DNA from: Paragonimus skrjabini miyazakii
Taxonomy: Eukaryota; Platyhelminthes; Trematoda; Plagiorchiida; Troglotrematidae
Length of the DNA: 64,000 bases
NCBI GenBank assembly: GCA_014338405.1
Contig: JTDE01000998.1
Coordinates: 125,064-189,063 of the forward strand
Reading direction: 5' to 3'
The translations under genes and the position numbers were made by a program. Every line of letters begins with the position of its first letter. The stretch's first letter is position 1. Shown here in pieces: positions 39,483 through 51,000 of this stretch. A model generated the notes under the pieces. It was not told the DNA's origin and searched no databases. It saw only the letters and a program-made list of their open reading frames with translations.

Positions 39483-39562
39483 TTCATTTCTGAAGGGGCC
39501 GACTGAAAAGTCTATGGGAATGCGACAGCTGCGATCAATTGTGGGTGATGTTCGACTTGACA

Positions 39563-40139
39563 TAATAGGTAACCTAGTGCAACGTCTAACTAATAGCTAT
39601 CCTAACCAGAAAGTTAAATGTAAATTTGGGGGCCAACTGCCCGACAGTTTTTCTACGTATTAGTAAGTTGTTCAGATTGGTAGATTAGAAGAGCTGTCTT
39701 TAGAAACTCTATGGGGTTCGGTCAACATTTTCACAGCTTCATACCGATCCAACATAAACCAACGTAAGTGAACACTCTGTTCACACAAGCAAAATAAATG
39801 TGTACTCGTGACAGTCTGGGGGAAGAACCAGACCTGATTACTTCCATCCTACAATCAAATGATTATCCCAGAAGATTCAGAGATAAGTAAAGTATACAAA
39901 AAGCATCATCAGAAGAGGTGATCAATGTGAAGGGAAGGGCCGTTGAAGCAAAAGCTGCCTTTTACGGGGGATTATATCATGCATCAAACACAACGACTGA
40001 GAAATTCAATTTAGCGAAAGGTCAGTGCAACTAAACTCCGTGTGGTCGCTCGGACTCAGAAGTTACCAGCGCTTTCAGTCAGACGAGACCAGCCTATCGT
40101 TGTCATTTCACATTGTGCTTGCCAGTTTGTATGCATTTG
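39563..40139. other. No supported gene
   Basis: Spacer between the SINE dimer and a PLE fragment; no motifs. Confidence 0.5.
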
Positions 40140-40560
40140 TATAGAACGTTAAATAGGTAGAACTGAGAGATACGTGATCTCCAAAGTGAAAGAGCATTTG
40201 TCCAAATGAGTCAAGATGTCCGTGTTACTGGAGGACTGAAGTGTTACTGAAACAAATAAACTAACGATGTCCACAACGTAACTATTGGTCACATAATCAG
40301 CCCAGCCCGTGCATTCAAAATCCCATTGCGCCACTTTGATCCTTCATTCCTGTTGTTTGCTGAAGCAGTCGCAGCCATTCTATTCAAGCCAGCTCTGTCT
40401 TCTGAAACAAGTGTTGTGAACCTGACCCTTCCATGGACTCAGTGACCTATGACAACTCTTTGATTGCTTTTCGACCAACCTGTAGAAAAATTCATGCGTT
40501 ATTGCTGATTCGATACTGATGAGTCAATACAGCATACATGCATGTAACCGTTTTCGTGGT
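40140..40560 (+). mobile_element. Penelope-like element, 3' fragment, heavily decayed
   Basis: Collinear at DNA level with 2700-3110: aaagagcatttgtccaaatg, aagatgtccgtgttactgga, gctgaagcagtcgcagcc, ctgacccttccatggactca. The PLE tail reads LFAEAVA...KPAL...VVNLTLPW in one frame at about 40350-40440, with frameshifts. Only the end of the endonuclease and the 3' region survive. Confidence 0.7.
40500..40545 (+). ncRNA. Hammerhead-like motif at PLE 3' end (fossil)
   Basis: gatactgatgagtcaatac has an intact first core strand (CTGATGA, 40516-40522), about 80 bases past the PLE tail as in the copy at 3.07 kb. The GAAA strand is not preserved. Confidence 0.35.
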
Positions 40561-41829
40561 CTAACTGCTTTGCTAAAACCTCCACAGGGAACCAATTTTT
40601 TCAACCATGGCTTGTTTCCAATCTGTTGTGCTTCAGATTTTTGTATCTTAAAAGCGTTCACAATAAACAACTGTACAGATGTTGTGACATTCGTTCGAGT
40701 GAAAATCGTACAACGCCAGTCATTTGTTTTCCTTCCTTTCAAGGAAACAGCCTGGAAAAACGAAATTAGATGCCTAAGTGATTGTTGGAAACCAAAGAGG
40801 AGGGGGAATTACTTATTCGTAAACTTAAAGTAAACAGTTTGCTTTTAACGCAATATGCGGGAATGCTGACGAAATCATAATGTCAAGATTAATGACTCCG
40901 GATGATAAATAAAATTACTAACGTAAGATAAAACGATCCGAAATATGAGACTCAGGAAGGTGTTAGGATTATACCTTTCAAGGTAAAAGCAACTGCAAAT
41001 GAACCAATCTAACATTCTGACCTAGAAGTGACCAAGTTCATTTATTTCAAAAAACCGAAACAAAGGGTGACAACAACATATCACAAGATAGCATACACTG
41101 ACAGTCCCGACCTTCCGAAACAGATGTTGTGGTCACGGATGAAGAAGCGACGAAACGCACCATGTCTTGAAGCAACGGAGTTAGGTATTAAAAGAAGACA
41201 ACCGGATTTCGCGGTATCCAAAGCCACCTACTCTGTCGCTAAACAAAATCTATCAGTAAGTAATGAAGAAAAGTAGACATTTCGAGGTCACCGAAAGTCA
41301 ACGAATATGAAGTGACTACAAATGGACATTCACGTAGTTGTGTACCAATGATGAGAGTTGTCTGAGTGAAACTCGGACGTGGCATATGAAGGTGAATCAC
41401 ACCGTATCAAACGCCATCTCTTGATTACAACTCAAAGATTTAAAGTTCTGGACCTATCTGGAAATATTTAGAACAGAGTGCTTCCAGTCAGCATCATGTA
41501 ACCGGAAAACGCACCGTTAACCGACTGAACAACAACCTGGACTACTAAATCATGGTTAGCTGCCAAAGAAGGAGCCTGGTAACAGACAGTACCATTGGCA
41601 TCATCTATTCACAGTGCATTCGCCCATGCAAGCACAGCTGAAGCGTCATTTCAATTCTGGTAAAATGGCCGTCCATCATTACTAATGATGGAGAAATAGG
41701 GTCTGCTAACAAAATTCTGATAGCTTTTCAAGCGTGCACATAAACGAAGGCAGTCATTAATATATAGAATAAAGAGCAGACATTTCCTGACAGAAACGAA
41801 ATAAAATTAATATCAGAACACTAGCCAAA
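40561..41829. other. No supported gene; flanks of two PLE copies
   Basis: A 104-codon plus frame at 40519-40833 overlaps the PLE 3' region and shows no family. 41.0-41.8 kb may include PLE 5' sequence but is not recognisable. Confidence 0.5.
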
Positions 41830-43640
41830 AGAACTAGACTGTCTACTGCAACCGAGCTTGAAAATTCTCTGAATCATGACCTAGTAGAGGAACAGTTTCT
41901 TAAGGACCCAAACAAATATGTAATGAATTTGTTGCCAATAGAATTGGACAAACTGCAACTTGAGGCATTATCTCCTGACTTAACATTCTGTATTCCCCCC
42001 TACCAGAATAAATGCTATAGAGACGCAGGCACAATTTGAGAACTTCTACGAGCAGCTCTCTGAACTCCGGCCAGTTTCATAACATAATAGGAATTGGCTC
42101 AAAGCAAAACTTGTCGACATTGAGCACCAGTTTAGAATCACTCCTAGTCGTCAGAAATGTCCCCTAACAAGGGAGTATATCGATGCTCTTAAACGCTTAC
42201 GTGATAATGAAAACCTGATCATTCTTCATTCTGACAAGGGATCTGGAGCAGTATTAATGGACCGGGTGAACTACACTGACAAAATGGATTCAGTCCGCAG
42301 TGCTCGCCTACGGTTTGTGATGAATGACAAAACTGATAACCCAGTAGACTTAGAAAGACGGGTTAGCAAACAACTATAGTTACTACTTGAAGGCAATTTC
42401 ACAGACACCACCACTTTCAAATATCTCAAACCGTGTGGAAGTCAGATTCCTCAGATGTACGATGGGCAGTCCGTTTGTTCCGGTTATGGCCGATATCTTT
42501 GTGGCCAAACTGGAAAATCAAATGGCGAGCAAATTGGACAGTTTGGTCCTCTATAAAAGGTACGTTGATGACATATTATAGTCACAAGTGATCAGATGCA
42601 GGCAACAGATTTGCTGGAACAAATGATATGTTTGCACACAAACATTCGCTACAGTTTAGAGAGTGAGACTAATAGTCGATTGCCTTTTCTGGATATCAAT
42701 ATGATCAAGAGAATGGATGGATCCATTCAACGAGCTATATATCGAAAGAATACGTGGACCGATCAGTACCTACACTTTGACAGCTATGTTCCCGTAGCAT
42801 ATAAAAGAGGATTGGTACGAACGCTATTTGACCGGGCCACACGGCTTTGCACTAGTGACACTCTGGATGATGAACTCTACCAGACAGAACAGACTTTGGT
42901 AGGCAACGGTTATCCGGGAGGATTTATAAGGAAGTTCACCAGCAGCAATGTACAAAATAATTCTCAACCCACGGTCGCCAAAAAGACAGTAGTTTTACAA
43001 CTGTCATTCAAGGGAGACAATGTGTGTCGAATAGTTGAACAATGCCTAAGGTCAGCTGTTGTATGTACGTTCTTTGCCGCGAAACTAGTGATCGTTTACA
43101 GAACGGTTCGAATCCCCACGCCTCAGGTTAAGCAACCAATGTCTCACATTTCGCCAAATCAAATGTAATCTATGGATGCAAACATGGATGCGGAGCATCC
43201 TATTTTGGCAGAACTGAGCGCCAGCTTGGAACCGAGGTTACCAAACATTTACCGAAATGGGTCCAGCAAACGGTCACACAATCAGGCAACAGGACAGCAA
43301 ACACCCGGAAGGAGCCAGTATCATCGATTACCAAGCATCACTTGATGATGCAACATGTGATTGACTGATCAAAATCATTTCGTGTTCTGTTCTCGACTCG
43401 AAACAAACGTTTGGCACGATATGCCTAGGCGACTGCGATCAGACACCGTCACCCCATTTTGTGTGTACAAAAGAACTGTTTGTGACGATGATACTGCCGT
43501 GGTAGCAACTGAACTGGTTTTGAACTTTGACCTTTTGTGATTGTCATGTGGTCTGGAAGTTTGTACATTCTAACTCGTCTGCAGTAAACACCAGTAGAGA
43601 TGCAGCGAAATCTGCTCGAGCGTGAATCGTGTAATGTCAG
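41830..43640 (+). mobile_element. Penelope-like retroelement with internally deleted RT and GIY-YIG endonuclease
   Basis: The longest PLE in the window, broken by stops and frameshifts. In order: N-terminal region (about 41860-42180; LPIELDKLQLEALSPDL, then WLKAKLVDIEHQF); LKRLRDNENLIILHSDKGSG (about 42187-42246), the conserved block before the RT; KYLKPCGSQIPQMY (about 42415-42460); an abrupt jump to MGSPFVPVMADIFVAKLE and YKRYVDDIL (42464-42581), the RT motif with the catalytic DD. The palm segments between are missing. After a stop, LPFLDINMIKRMDGS...YRKNTWTDQYL and NGYPGGFIRKF form the thumb (42596-42940), then a linker with RIPTPQVKQP. In a shifted frame from about 43150 comes the endonuclease, IYGCKHGCGASYFGRTERQL, then KHLPKWVQQ. 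A decayed C-terminal tail lies at about 43400-43490. PLE proteins copy by target-primed reverse transcription; this copy cannot. Confidence 0.85.
43575..43625 (+). ncRNA. Possible hammerhead remnant at PLE 3' end
   Basis: agtagagatgcagcgaaatc lies at the same distance from the PLE tail as the hammerhead-like motifs at 3.07 and 40.5 kb. GAAA is present but the CTGATGA strand is changed. Supported mainly by position. Confidence 0.25.
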
Positions 43641-46600
43641 TCTTTTGTTTGCTCTATACAAGACATAAAATCCAGGACCCAGAGTACTAACACAGAACTC
43701 GAGCTAACCATAAACAGCGATCAGTCGATAAGTATTTGTTTAGAGTGCGTTCAACACTGAGGAGCGCGTGACCAGCAAATGTGAACGTGTAATCCGCCAT
43801 GGAAAGCTACCGAAGAAAAACCCCTTAGAGCGAGTGAAACCAAGCCTGGGAGAATCCTCCAGCAGCCAGATGCTAAAGTCGGGGGAACGTAGTGGTTCAG
43901 TCATAGCCTCCGTGAATATTTTTAGCCGGAAATTTCACAGCCAGAAATATTCTTAGAAGTCGAACGGGACAAAGTGAAGTTGCCACGGGTCTAGAGTATG
44001 ATAACCAGGTGTCAATGTCTGCGACTGAAATAGTTGTTCGTTCGAATACTGCTCAGTTCGATAAAGACCACTACGAGCACTGCGTAGACGTTGGTGGACG
44101 TGTTAACTCCATAAACAGTAATTTTCAGTTTCAACAGTACAGTTTATTCAGTGCGAACAGCCATTACGACACAACGTTGCAAAGATGTTTAAATGTTATA
44201 CGATTGTTACCTTTTGTTCATAACTTCATGCTATCTTCAGTATGTTAGACGGTGAACTAGTTACACACAACGGAATCGTGTCTATTCTGAAGGTTGTTTC
44301 AAATACCTTATGGAGTTTTCGATCACTGTTTCCATCCAGGAGAATTTTCTGGGAAATCATATGTTTGGGACTTATCTAGGACCAACTACATTACGCCCGG
44401 CTCAGACTATAATCTCATTTAGGTAAATGATACACAGATAATCCTGTTCTGGGTTTGTCATTGTTTTTGGCTTGATTACCTCGTGTGTTAAAAGGTCCGC
44501 ATCTCATTTTTCCAGAATTGTGTTTCACGAATTCACAAACGTTCATATAAACAAACCAAACATTTAAACTGTAATCAGTCTGGTTTTCGTGAACGAACCA
44601 CGTACATAAGACTACGGTTCGATTGTGATTTTGTTTTCATGAGTATTTTCAGTGATATACAAATTATGCCATCTGAGCAAATGCATCACATTAGTTCGAA
44701 AAGTGCAGTCAACCTAGAAATGGTACACAACGAAAGCATTCGTTATCAAGTGTCTTTCACCTGGTGGTACAAAAAGGATTTTTAGTACTTCAGAGAACGT
44801 CGTTTTGTTTTGCAACTGCAAGGTGATTTAGTATAAAACATATCTGTACAAGAAGAGAAGACAAAAACTGAGCAAAACAGCCTTCAAGACGCTACAAAGC
44901 AAATGATACATTGCTGTTATCATCCCTGTTTCAACCCCTCAGATAAACCGAGTGAGGCTGAAAGCTCAAATGACAATTATCTTGTAACGAGCCAGAACTC
45001 ACATGAGTATCTTCTGAGATCACCTAATGAGAGGCATCGTATTCACTCGTGCAAAACAGTAATTCCGGCTCACAAACTGAGAAGTAGGTGTTGCCTTACG
45101 TGTAACATCACAATAAATAAGCTAGTCCGTTGCTGTTACGCTCCCCGTTCCCCTGGCCTGAAGTCATTTAGCCGTTTATAGTTGGCCAATACATGCTTGT
45201 AAAACCTCTCAAACTCTTCTTGGACCGTATTTGATGCTTGATGGTCTACAAGCCGGACACAAGAGGGCTGATCGATTTCAGCCTATGAGCGAAAGTAAGC
45301 TTAAGAGATAAGGAAAGTATTTCACATACCAGCCTGCAACCTGGATGATTACGGTTTCGAATAAAATTGTCATAAATACCCTCTGAAGTATATCGTCGTG
45401 CGTGACGCTATTGAGACAACCGTTTCTCACTTTGCCAGTGACCACTAAGACCAGCAATGGACAAAGTGCAGTCTGGTATAGGTGTGTAGAAAAATTCCAT
45501 CATGTGTCTGTTACGCATGTACGAACAAATGATCTTACCTAATGTATCCTAGATTGTCCTCGGTTTCGTGCACGATGACAAAGCTAGCGTGGCTCGATGC
45601 GGGTAAATGTTTGTTGGCCAAACGTGGTAACATACTTGCTACATGCATTAGACATGCTNNNNNNNNNNNNNNNNNNNNNNNNNNNNNNNNNNNNNNNNNN
45701 NNNNNNNNNNNNNNNNNNNNNNNNNNNNNNNNNNNNNNNNNNNNNNNNNNNNNNNNNNNNNNNNNNNNNNNNNNNNNNNNNNNNNNNNNNNNNNNNNNNN
45801 NNNNNNNNNNNNNNNNNNNNNNNNNNNNNNNNNNNNNNNNNNNNNNNNNNNNNNNNNNNNNNNNNNNNNNNNNNNNNNNNNNNNNNNNNNNNNNNNNNNN
45901 NNNNNNNNNNNNNNNNNNNNNNNNNNNNNNNNNNNCAACCATGGTTGTGTACCGTCGGCCGTGCGTGCAGTATGTTACCCCGCTTTCCACCTCTCCTATT
46001 CATTTATTTGGAAGTACACCCTGGTGTTGAGAGACAACATCGCGCACATCAACGGGACACTGTTTGTGGTAGTCTGTGCATGACTACCCTATAGGTTTGA
46101 GCCTCAAGATTTCTCCCGTATGCTTTGAGTTTTGATAAAGTGAAGAAGCCTGCATACAAAATATACTCCACAATAGAAACTGCAGTAGAGAATATTCCTA
46201 CAGCAGTAAAACTAATACACTTTCACAGTCAAACCATACCAGTATACGTAGTCAGTTCACTGAAATACACAGATTTTTCTATGCCATCAAAATGATGCAT
46301 GTCGTTTTAGTCGCTATCAGATTTACAGGTGTAAGCAACCTCTGGCTTTTGGCAACTTGACGGACACAAAATGCTTTGTGCAAATTACTTTGAGGATTTC
46401 ACGCTCGTAACAGTCACTCACCATGTGAAACTACACGATTTACCAATTTTATTTATCCACTGGTCGTTTTCACAAGACGAATATTAACACCTGTAAACAG
46501 CATAAGGTATGTTCGCATTCAACGAGAGATACGGTGTTATAAACCTACGCACATACATATATATTTCGACTTATTTATGTGCGGAAACACATATATGTAT

Positions 46601-47081
46601 ACAGATACATCTTTCGCATACCTATAAACCAAAGTTGGAAAGTAAATTACATGCATGACCTCGTTTACTTCCCCGCCTATAAGTTAACTAGCATTTGGTA
46701 TACTTAGATAAATGCAGTCGCATAAATCAACTAGGTTGTGTCTAATTCTGAACTATGCTACAACCGAATAATATTTACACGGTTAAGTTGTTTTCCTTTA
46801 TGTTATTTATTTAGTGACACCTAACACATTGCCAGTTTGAAGACAATAGGACTTTTTACTCAAACACTATTCTGTGAAGTAACGAAACGTAATTACCAAT
46901 GCCTGTCTTTGTGTAATGTCACGCTTTACAGTTGCGTTAGAATTACGCGGAATTGTCTGTAGTTTGCACTTCACCTAACCGTAGAAATTTCCATTTCAAA
47001 ACGTCGATGAGCAAAAAGTAATGATCGTTTACATGTATGAACTTTTCAAGAACATCCAGCTGATTTAACAGAAAAATTATA
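43641..47081. other. No supported gene upstream of the channel exon
   Basis: Includes the 277-base gap. If the channel has an upstream coding exon it could be here or in the gap. Frames at 44009 and 44903 (the latter cysteine-rich) were not recognised. Confidence 0.5.
45659..45935. other. Assembly gap (277 N)
   Basis: 277 unknown bases; the odd length suggests an estimated gap. Open frames across it are artefacts. Confidence 0.99.
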
Positions 47082-47104
47082 TTTGTCTACCAACTGCATT
47101 TTAG
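47082..47104 (+). promoter_or_regulatory. 3' splice acceptor of the DEG/ENaC exon
   Basis: A T/C-leaning stretch ending in gcattttag directly precedes the open frame. The AG is the last point before an in-frame stop (TAG at 47102-47104), so the exon cannot extend further upstream in this frame. Confidence 0.6.
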
Positions 47105-48082
47105 GGTGAACGTAATGAAACCTCACATTCGACTCAATCGTTAAATGCTTGGCGAGGGTCACGACGCAGAAGTGCCCCTACCGAAGAAGTACATTCCAAC
47201 CCGATTGCAAAGAAGTACACGGCCACAACAAAACCCAATTTAAAGGAGTATTCTCCCGGCTGCCCTGTGAATCAGCGAGCAAAGGACCTAAACGGAGACT
47301 GGGCAAAAATAATGCATGAGCCACACTCAATTTCAACCGATGCACATTTCTCAGCTTTGAAACCAGATGACACTGGTAACTACACAGACAGTGATTGTCA
47401 ACCTCTGCTTCTGCAAATTCGGAAACAAGTTAAACAATTCTGTGAAAATACTTCCATTCGTGGTATTCCACGTATTGTGAGCACTAAAGATACACGTCAT
47501 CGTATTCTCTGGGTTGTTTTCATCGCCATGTTCTTTGTCGGCTGCATCACATGCCTTACATTCATTATAAACCAGTATTTAGAATTTGACGTGATACACC
47601 AGCCGAAGAAAATTTATGATTCTCCAAGATCTTTTCCTTCTGTGACAATTTGTAACTTGCGACCGTTTTCTACCAGAGATATACGAAAACTTAGGGCTGC
47701 CGGTGTGGCTCCAGTTGATATGTATATTAACGGGATTCAAAGAATGAGGTCTTATGTGCGTGCAGAACACAAAGGTCTATTGTCTACCCTCTGGTCATTA
47801 GCTGCTTATTTGAGTAACCTTCCAGAATCACTGGATGTGCAAAATTTGGGACATTCATTGGACGATATCATGCAGAGCTGTTTTGTATTGTATAAAACCG
47901 GATCAGTCACACGAGGTACTGAATGTGAACGTTTGGGCTATTGGACTAAGACACAAGATCAAGTGTTTCACAACTGTTACACCTACACCGTGTTCGAGAA
48001 CCGTAGCGATACGACGCTGAACATGGAAATGGTCATTTATTTGGATAATCTTGTGGAACAAACTGATTGTTTTGATTGTCAG
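47105..48082 (+). CDS. DEG/ENaC (amiloride-sensitive sodium channel) family exon, partial
   Basis: This is one exon of 978 nt (326 codons, phase 0 at both ends) encoding the N-terminal part of a DEG/ENaC cation channel, a trimeric plasma-membrane channel with two membrane helices per subunit. The frame stays open back to an acceptor (...gcattttag, AG at 47103-47104) and runs to a good donor (cag|gtaagc, GT at 48083-48084). Past the donor it continues only about 36 codons. Seen in order: a polar cytoplasmic N-terminus of about 115 residues; TSIRGIPRI at about 116-124, where the family's HG gating motif is expected; one hydrophobic helix (TM1) at about 134-157; FPSVTICNLRPFS at about 177-189, matching the conserved FPAVTICN box after TM1; then extracellular sequence with several cysteines and an NRS glycosylation site, ending in DCFDCQ. 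The rest of the ectodomain, TM2 and its selectivity filter must lie in other exons, which I did not find. If this is the first coding exon, the in-frame ATG at 47312 is a possible start; otherwise the N-terminus lies upstream. Family call is firm; subtype (for example peptide-gated) cannot be told. Confidence 0.9.
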
Positions 48083-48088
48083 GTAAGC
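48083..48088 (+). promoter_or_regulatory. 5' splice donor of the DEG/ENaC exon
   Basis: cag|gtaagc fits the metazoan donor consensus. It sits exactly where conserved channel sequence gives way to an unconserved read-through tail. No matching downstream exon was recognised. Confidence 0.75.
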
Positions 48089-51000
48089 AAACATGATTTG
48101 AATGTTTTTCACATCTGTGATAGATCAAAATTTATTGTATTATGGAATCAGTACCCAATCAGTTGCTTAAAAAACACGCTGACATTGTGAACTGAATACA
48201 AATGCCACGTTCTAAGCCTGAATGCGTGTTAGGTAATCAGAAAATCTCTATTGTTCTTTCAGTCTCATCATGGTGACACCATTAAAAATATTCACAATTC
48301 CAGCAGTTTTTCTCATTGTTTGGTGATAATCTATCTCTAAACTTATTTTTCCGGCAACAATTCAAATTTTATAAAACAAACTATTCCTGTTTCACATTGG
48401 CACGATTCTATTGATATCAAATCAAACTTTTGAAATTAAGATGAGTGGCATCAATTTTTTCAATGTATCCTCATAATTATCTCATTAAACTTCTCTAGCT
48501 GCTCAGTGTCATGCAATGGAGTAAGTAAGCTATTGAATTTAAGCCAATGTTTGAACTCAACAACTTGACCACGATAGCAGACTTGAAGATAGGTCGTCTG
48601 TGGTTGTTCGATATATATTCTGAGCTCCCACCATCACGATATGAGCTTGTTATCCCCGGATCCGTTAATATCAAACTTATCTTGTTCTTGTGCAGAACCC
48701 TGGATTACTTACTCATTCGTTAAAAATCCTGAAACAATAACGGACTTTTCATCATAACAGTGCAGTGACACAAGTTCTGACTGCATGAGACACGTCCGCT
48801 TTAAGGAAATTTTCTTTGCTAAAGAGCCTGGGGCTTGCAGGTTATCAGTGAATTAACTAACCGTGTTCGATTGCAGGGTGTTCATTTTATCAACAGTTGA
48901 GGTCACAACAATGGTTGCGATAGAATCTTAATGTTACTTCGTAAAACTTCGGATGAATTTAGTTGCTTTTATGGAATCCATCTTGCTCCCTAACGTAACT
49001 GTATCGTTTGATGAATTTCTTGATAGTAACTGAATTCATTCTGGCCCACGGACATCCTCCTATTCCGTCAGTTAGGCAGATAACCTAGGATCTTTTATTT
49101 TTGATGAGTAATTAAGCTCTAGGTATTATCACTTGGGTTCCCGGTAACCAATACATACTAGTCAGTCATATACACTTATTTCTAACGTGGGCCTGTATAT
49201 TCCTAATGGACATATTCCTCAATGAAGAACCCCTAGCAACGCAATATGGTATTTACGCGCAGGGCGTAGATGTTAGCTTCTTGTAAATGCTAGTTATCCT
49301 CAACACCCAGCTCACTCAAACTCGCGTCTGAAAATGCACTTCAAAACATTGTTGGTTGTTTTCCACGAATTGGCTTGTTAACCCATTCCATATTCTTCCG
49401 AAGATTTTGTCAGTACTACGTGCACACAACAAGGCTACCTGGGTTTCATCTGGTGTCGTCATTGAAGCTTAGATACCCTGCATATATGCCCGCAAGAAGT
49501 CCATATCCAGTTATTTTCACTGATGACTGATGTATGTGCTTGGATAATGAAGAGGACTTGTTTCTTCCGTTAGCTGGTAGTTCAGCTATACTTTCCGTAA
49601 GATTACTGCATAGGTCTTCAGCGCAGACATTTCCATAAACGTCCAATGAACCAACAAACCGTTGCATTGGACACCAGCCGAAAAAAACTGCGTATTTAGA
49701 CGAAACGGATCTGTCGGTCAAATAAGAGTTTGTGAATAGTTAGCGCAGCATGACTTCCAAAATAATGTACGGATGTGTAGAACTTATACGTTGCCGCTAC
49801 AGTTTCATGTGTGATAATCGGATTAATCAAGAGCTGAAGAAGTATGTTTCGGAAATAAGGGGGAATCGTGATGATTCCTGCGGTAACGCTGAGTGCAAAG
49901 TTTTTCATGTACTCTGGGAAATGTTCCCTCATCTTTGAAGACAGATATCGGTCAGTTCACGAAAAGTGGTGGCCACTATAGCCATGGAAAAAATGTTAGA
50001 CACAACGTGATATGGGAAATTTTTGATTCAGCCTGTTGACCGGTGGGAGTGCTAGTCACCCGCTGCGACAGAACAAACGCAGTGTAGGTCAGTCGAATTG
50101 ACCCTGAAGTACAGCGGAATACTGTGTATGCCAGTTTGAGTGCAGCGGATCTTTCTTGTGGCTTTTCCAATTAGTGTACCCTACTGGATACTTAGTGGAG
50201 GTCAGTGTGTCACAAACAAAATTTTACGTAGACTTTCATGCTTCTGATGCTAATCTGCCTTTCATTCTGTGAGATGTGCTGCGTACCATACAGCGTTGTT
50301 GGTAACTGAGTTGATAACCACTGAAGTTGAGCTACTGTCTAAACCAGACCGATTTTTGATGTACCCATCGACACACCGAGTCATCCTTCTCGTATCATCG
50401 GGATGGCTGTGTATCTCGCAGTATAGGAACGAGGCAGTGTTCTATTGTAGACCAAACCTCCACCGAAAAACACATACCTCGACATCATCTCTCAGCGTAT
50501 ACTTTCTGTTTTGAAAGTACTTCTGGGCATATTCGAGGCCTAATAGTTCCAAAGACTTTCAGATATCAATAGAAACGCGCTGTTTAATAAATTCAACCAG
50601 CAAGACGTCTAGTAAAACTTGTTCTCTATATCACTTGTGGCATTTTGTATTCCGTGTAATCCGACAGACAAACTGCCGAGAAGCTTTGAAAAAAGATTTG
50701 TCCTCCACTTATACGACTAACCAGAAGTGAAATCTGTAACATGCCAAATAATGCTGTCTATAGACAAAATATTTCCAGGCTGGTCGCCTGATAGCTTTCG
50801 GTTCGTCTGCATTGCGTTGTCCATTTGCCAAAATTACTCCAAAACATTATCCTTGATATGTCACATATCTTTCCACTTCGTAAACGCTACTGAAGCTTGA
50901 TAATGTCTCGGGAAAATAAAACGTTTCATTTGGCTGGATGTGGAGAAACGTTCATTCGGTTGATCAGATAATATTTCACTTGTACTTACACTATGGAAAA

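Larger units (their letters stand above)
38828..39562. mobile_element. Inverted dimer of a tRNA-derived, hammerhead-bearing SINE
   Basis: Two near-complete copies of one SINE lie head-to-head: a minus-strand arm (38828-39180) and a plus-strand arm (39222-39562) around a ~40-bp spacer. Each arm, outward from the centre, has ttaactccaatcgat, a ~100-bp segment with a cgcctcgagagg motif, a conserved catatgtgaacgctcagc-like stretch, a tRNA-like head with pol III A and B boxes, ggcagtggcaaggatatg, a hammerhead ribozyme, and a tail ending tgcgatcaattgtgggtg. SINEs are non-autonomous and are copied by a partner LINE. A palindrome this long would let the transcript or a single DNA strand fold into one hairpin. 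The plus arm is the best preserved copy in the window. Confidence 0.85.

Noticed and set aside
39457..39663. 68-codon plus frame starting in the ribozyme
   Set aside because: Translation of SINE sequence, not a gene.
45535..46094. Several frames of 96-165 codons across the second run of N
   Set aside because: Made almost entirely of unknown residues.
47579..48112. Frames on both strands within the channel exon
   Set aside because: Shadows of the DEG/ENaC reading frame.
48871..48897. Acceptor-like ttgcag followed by GVHFINS as the next channel exon
   Set aside because: Stops after seven codons and does not resemble the DEG/ENaC ectodomain.
49690..49730. gacgaaacggatctgtcggtc as a hammerhead 3' half
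   Set aside because: No CTGANGA strand and no convincing stem I; short matches like this occur by chance.
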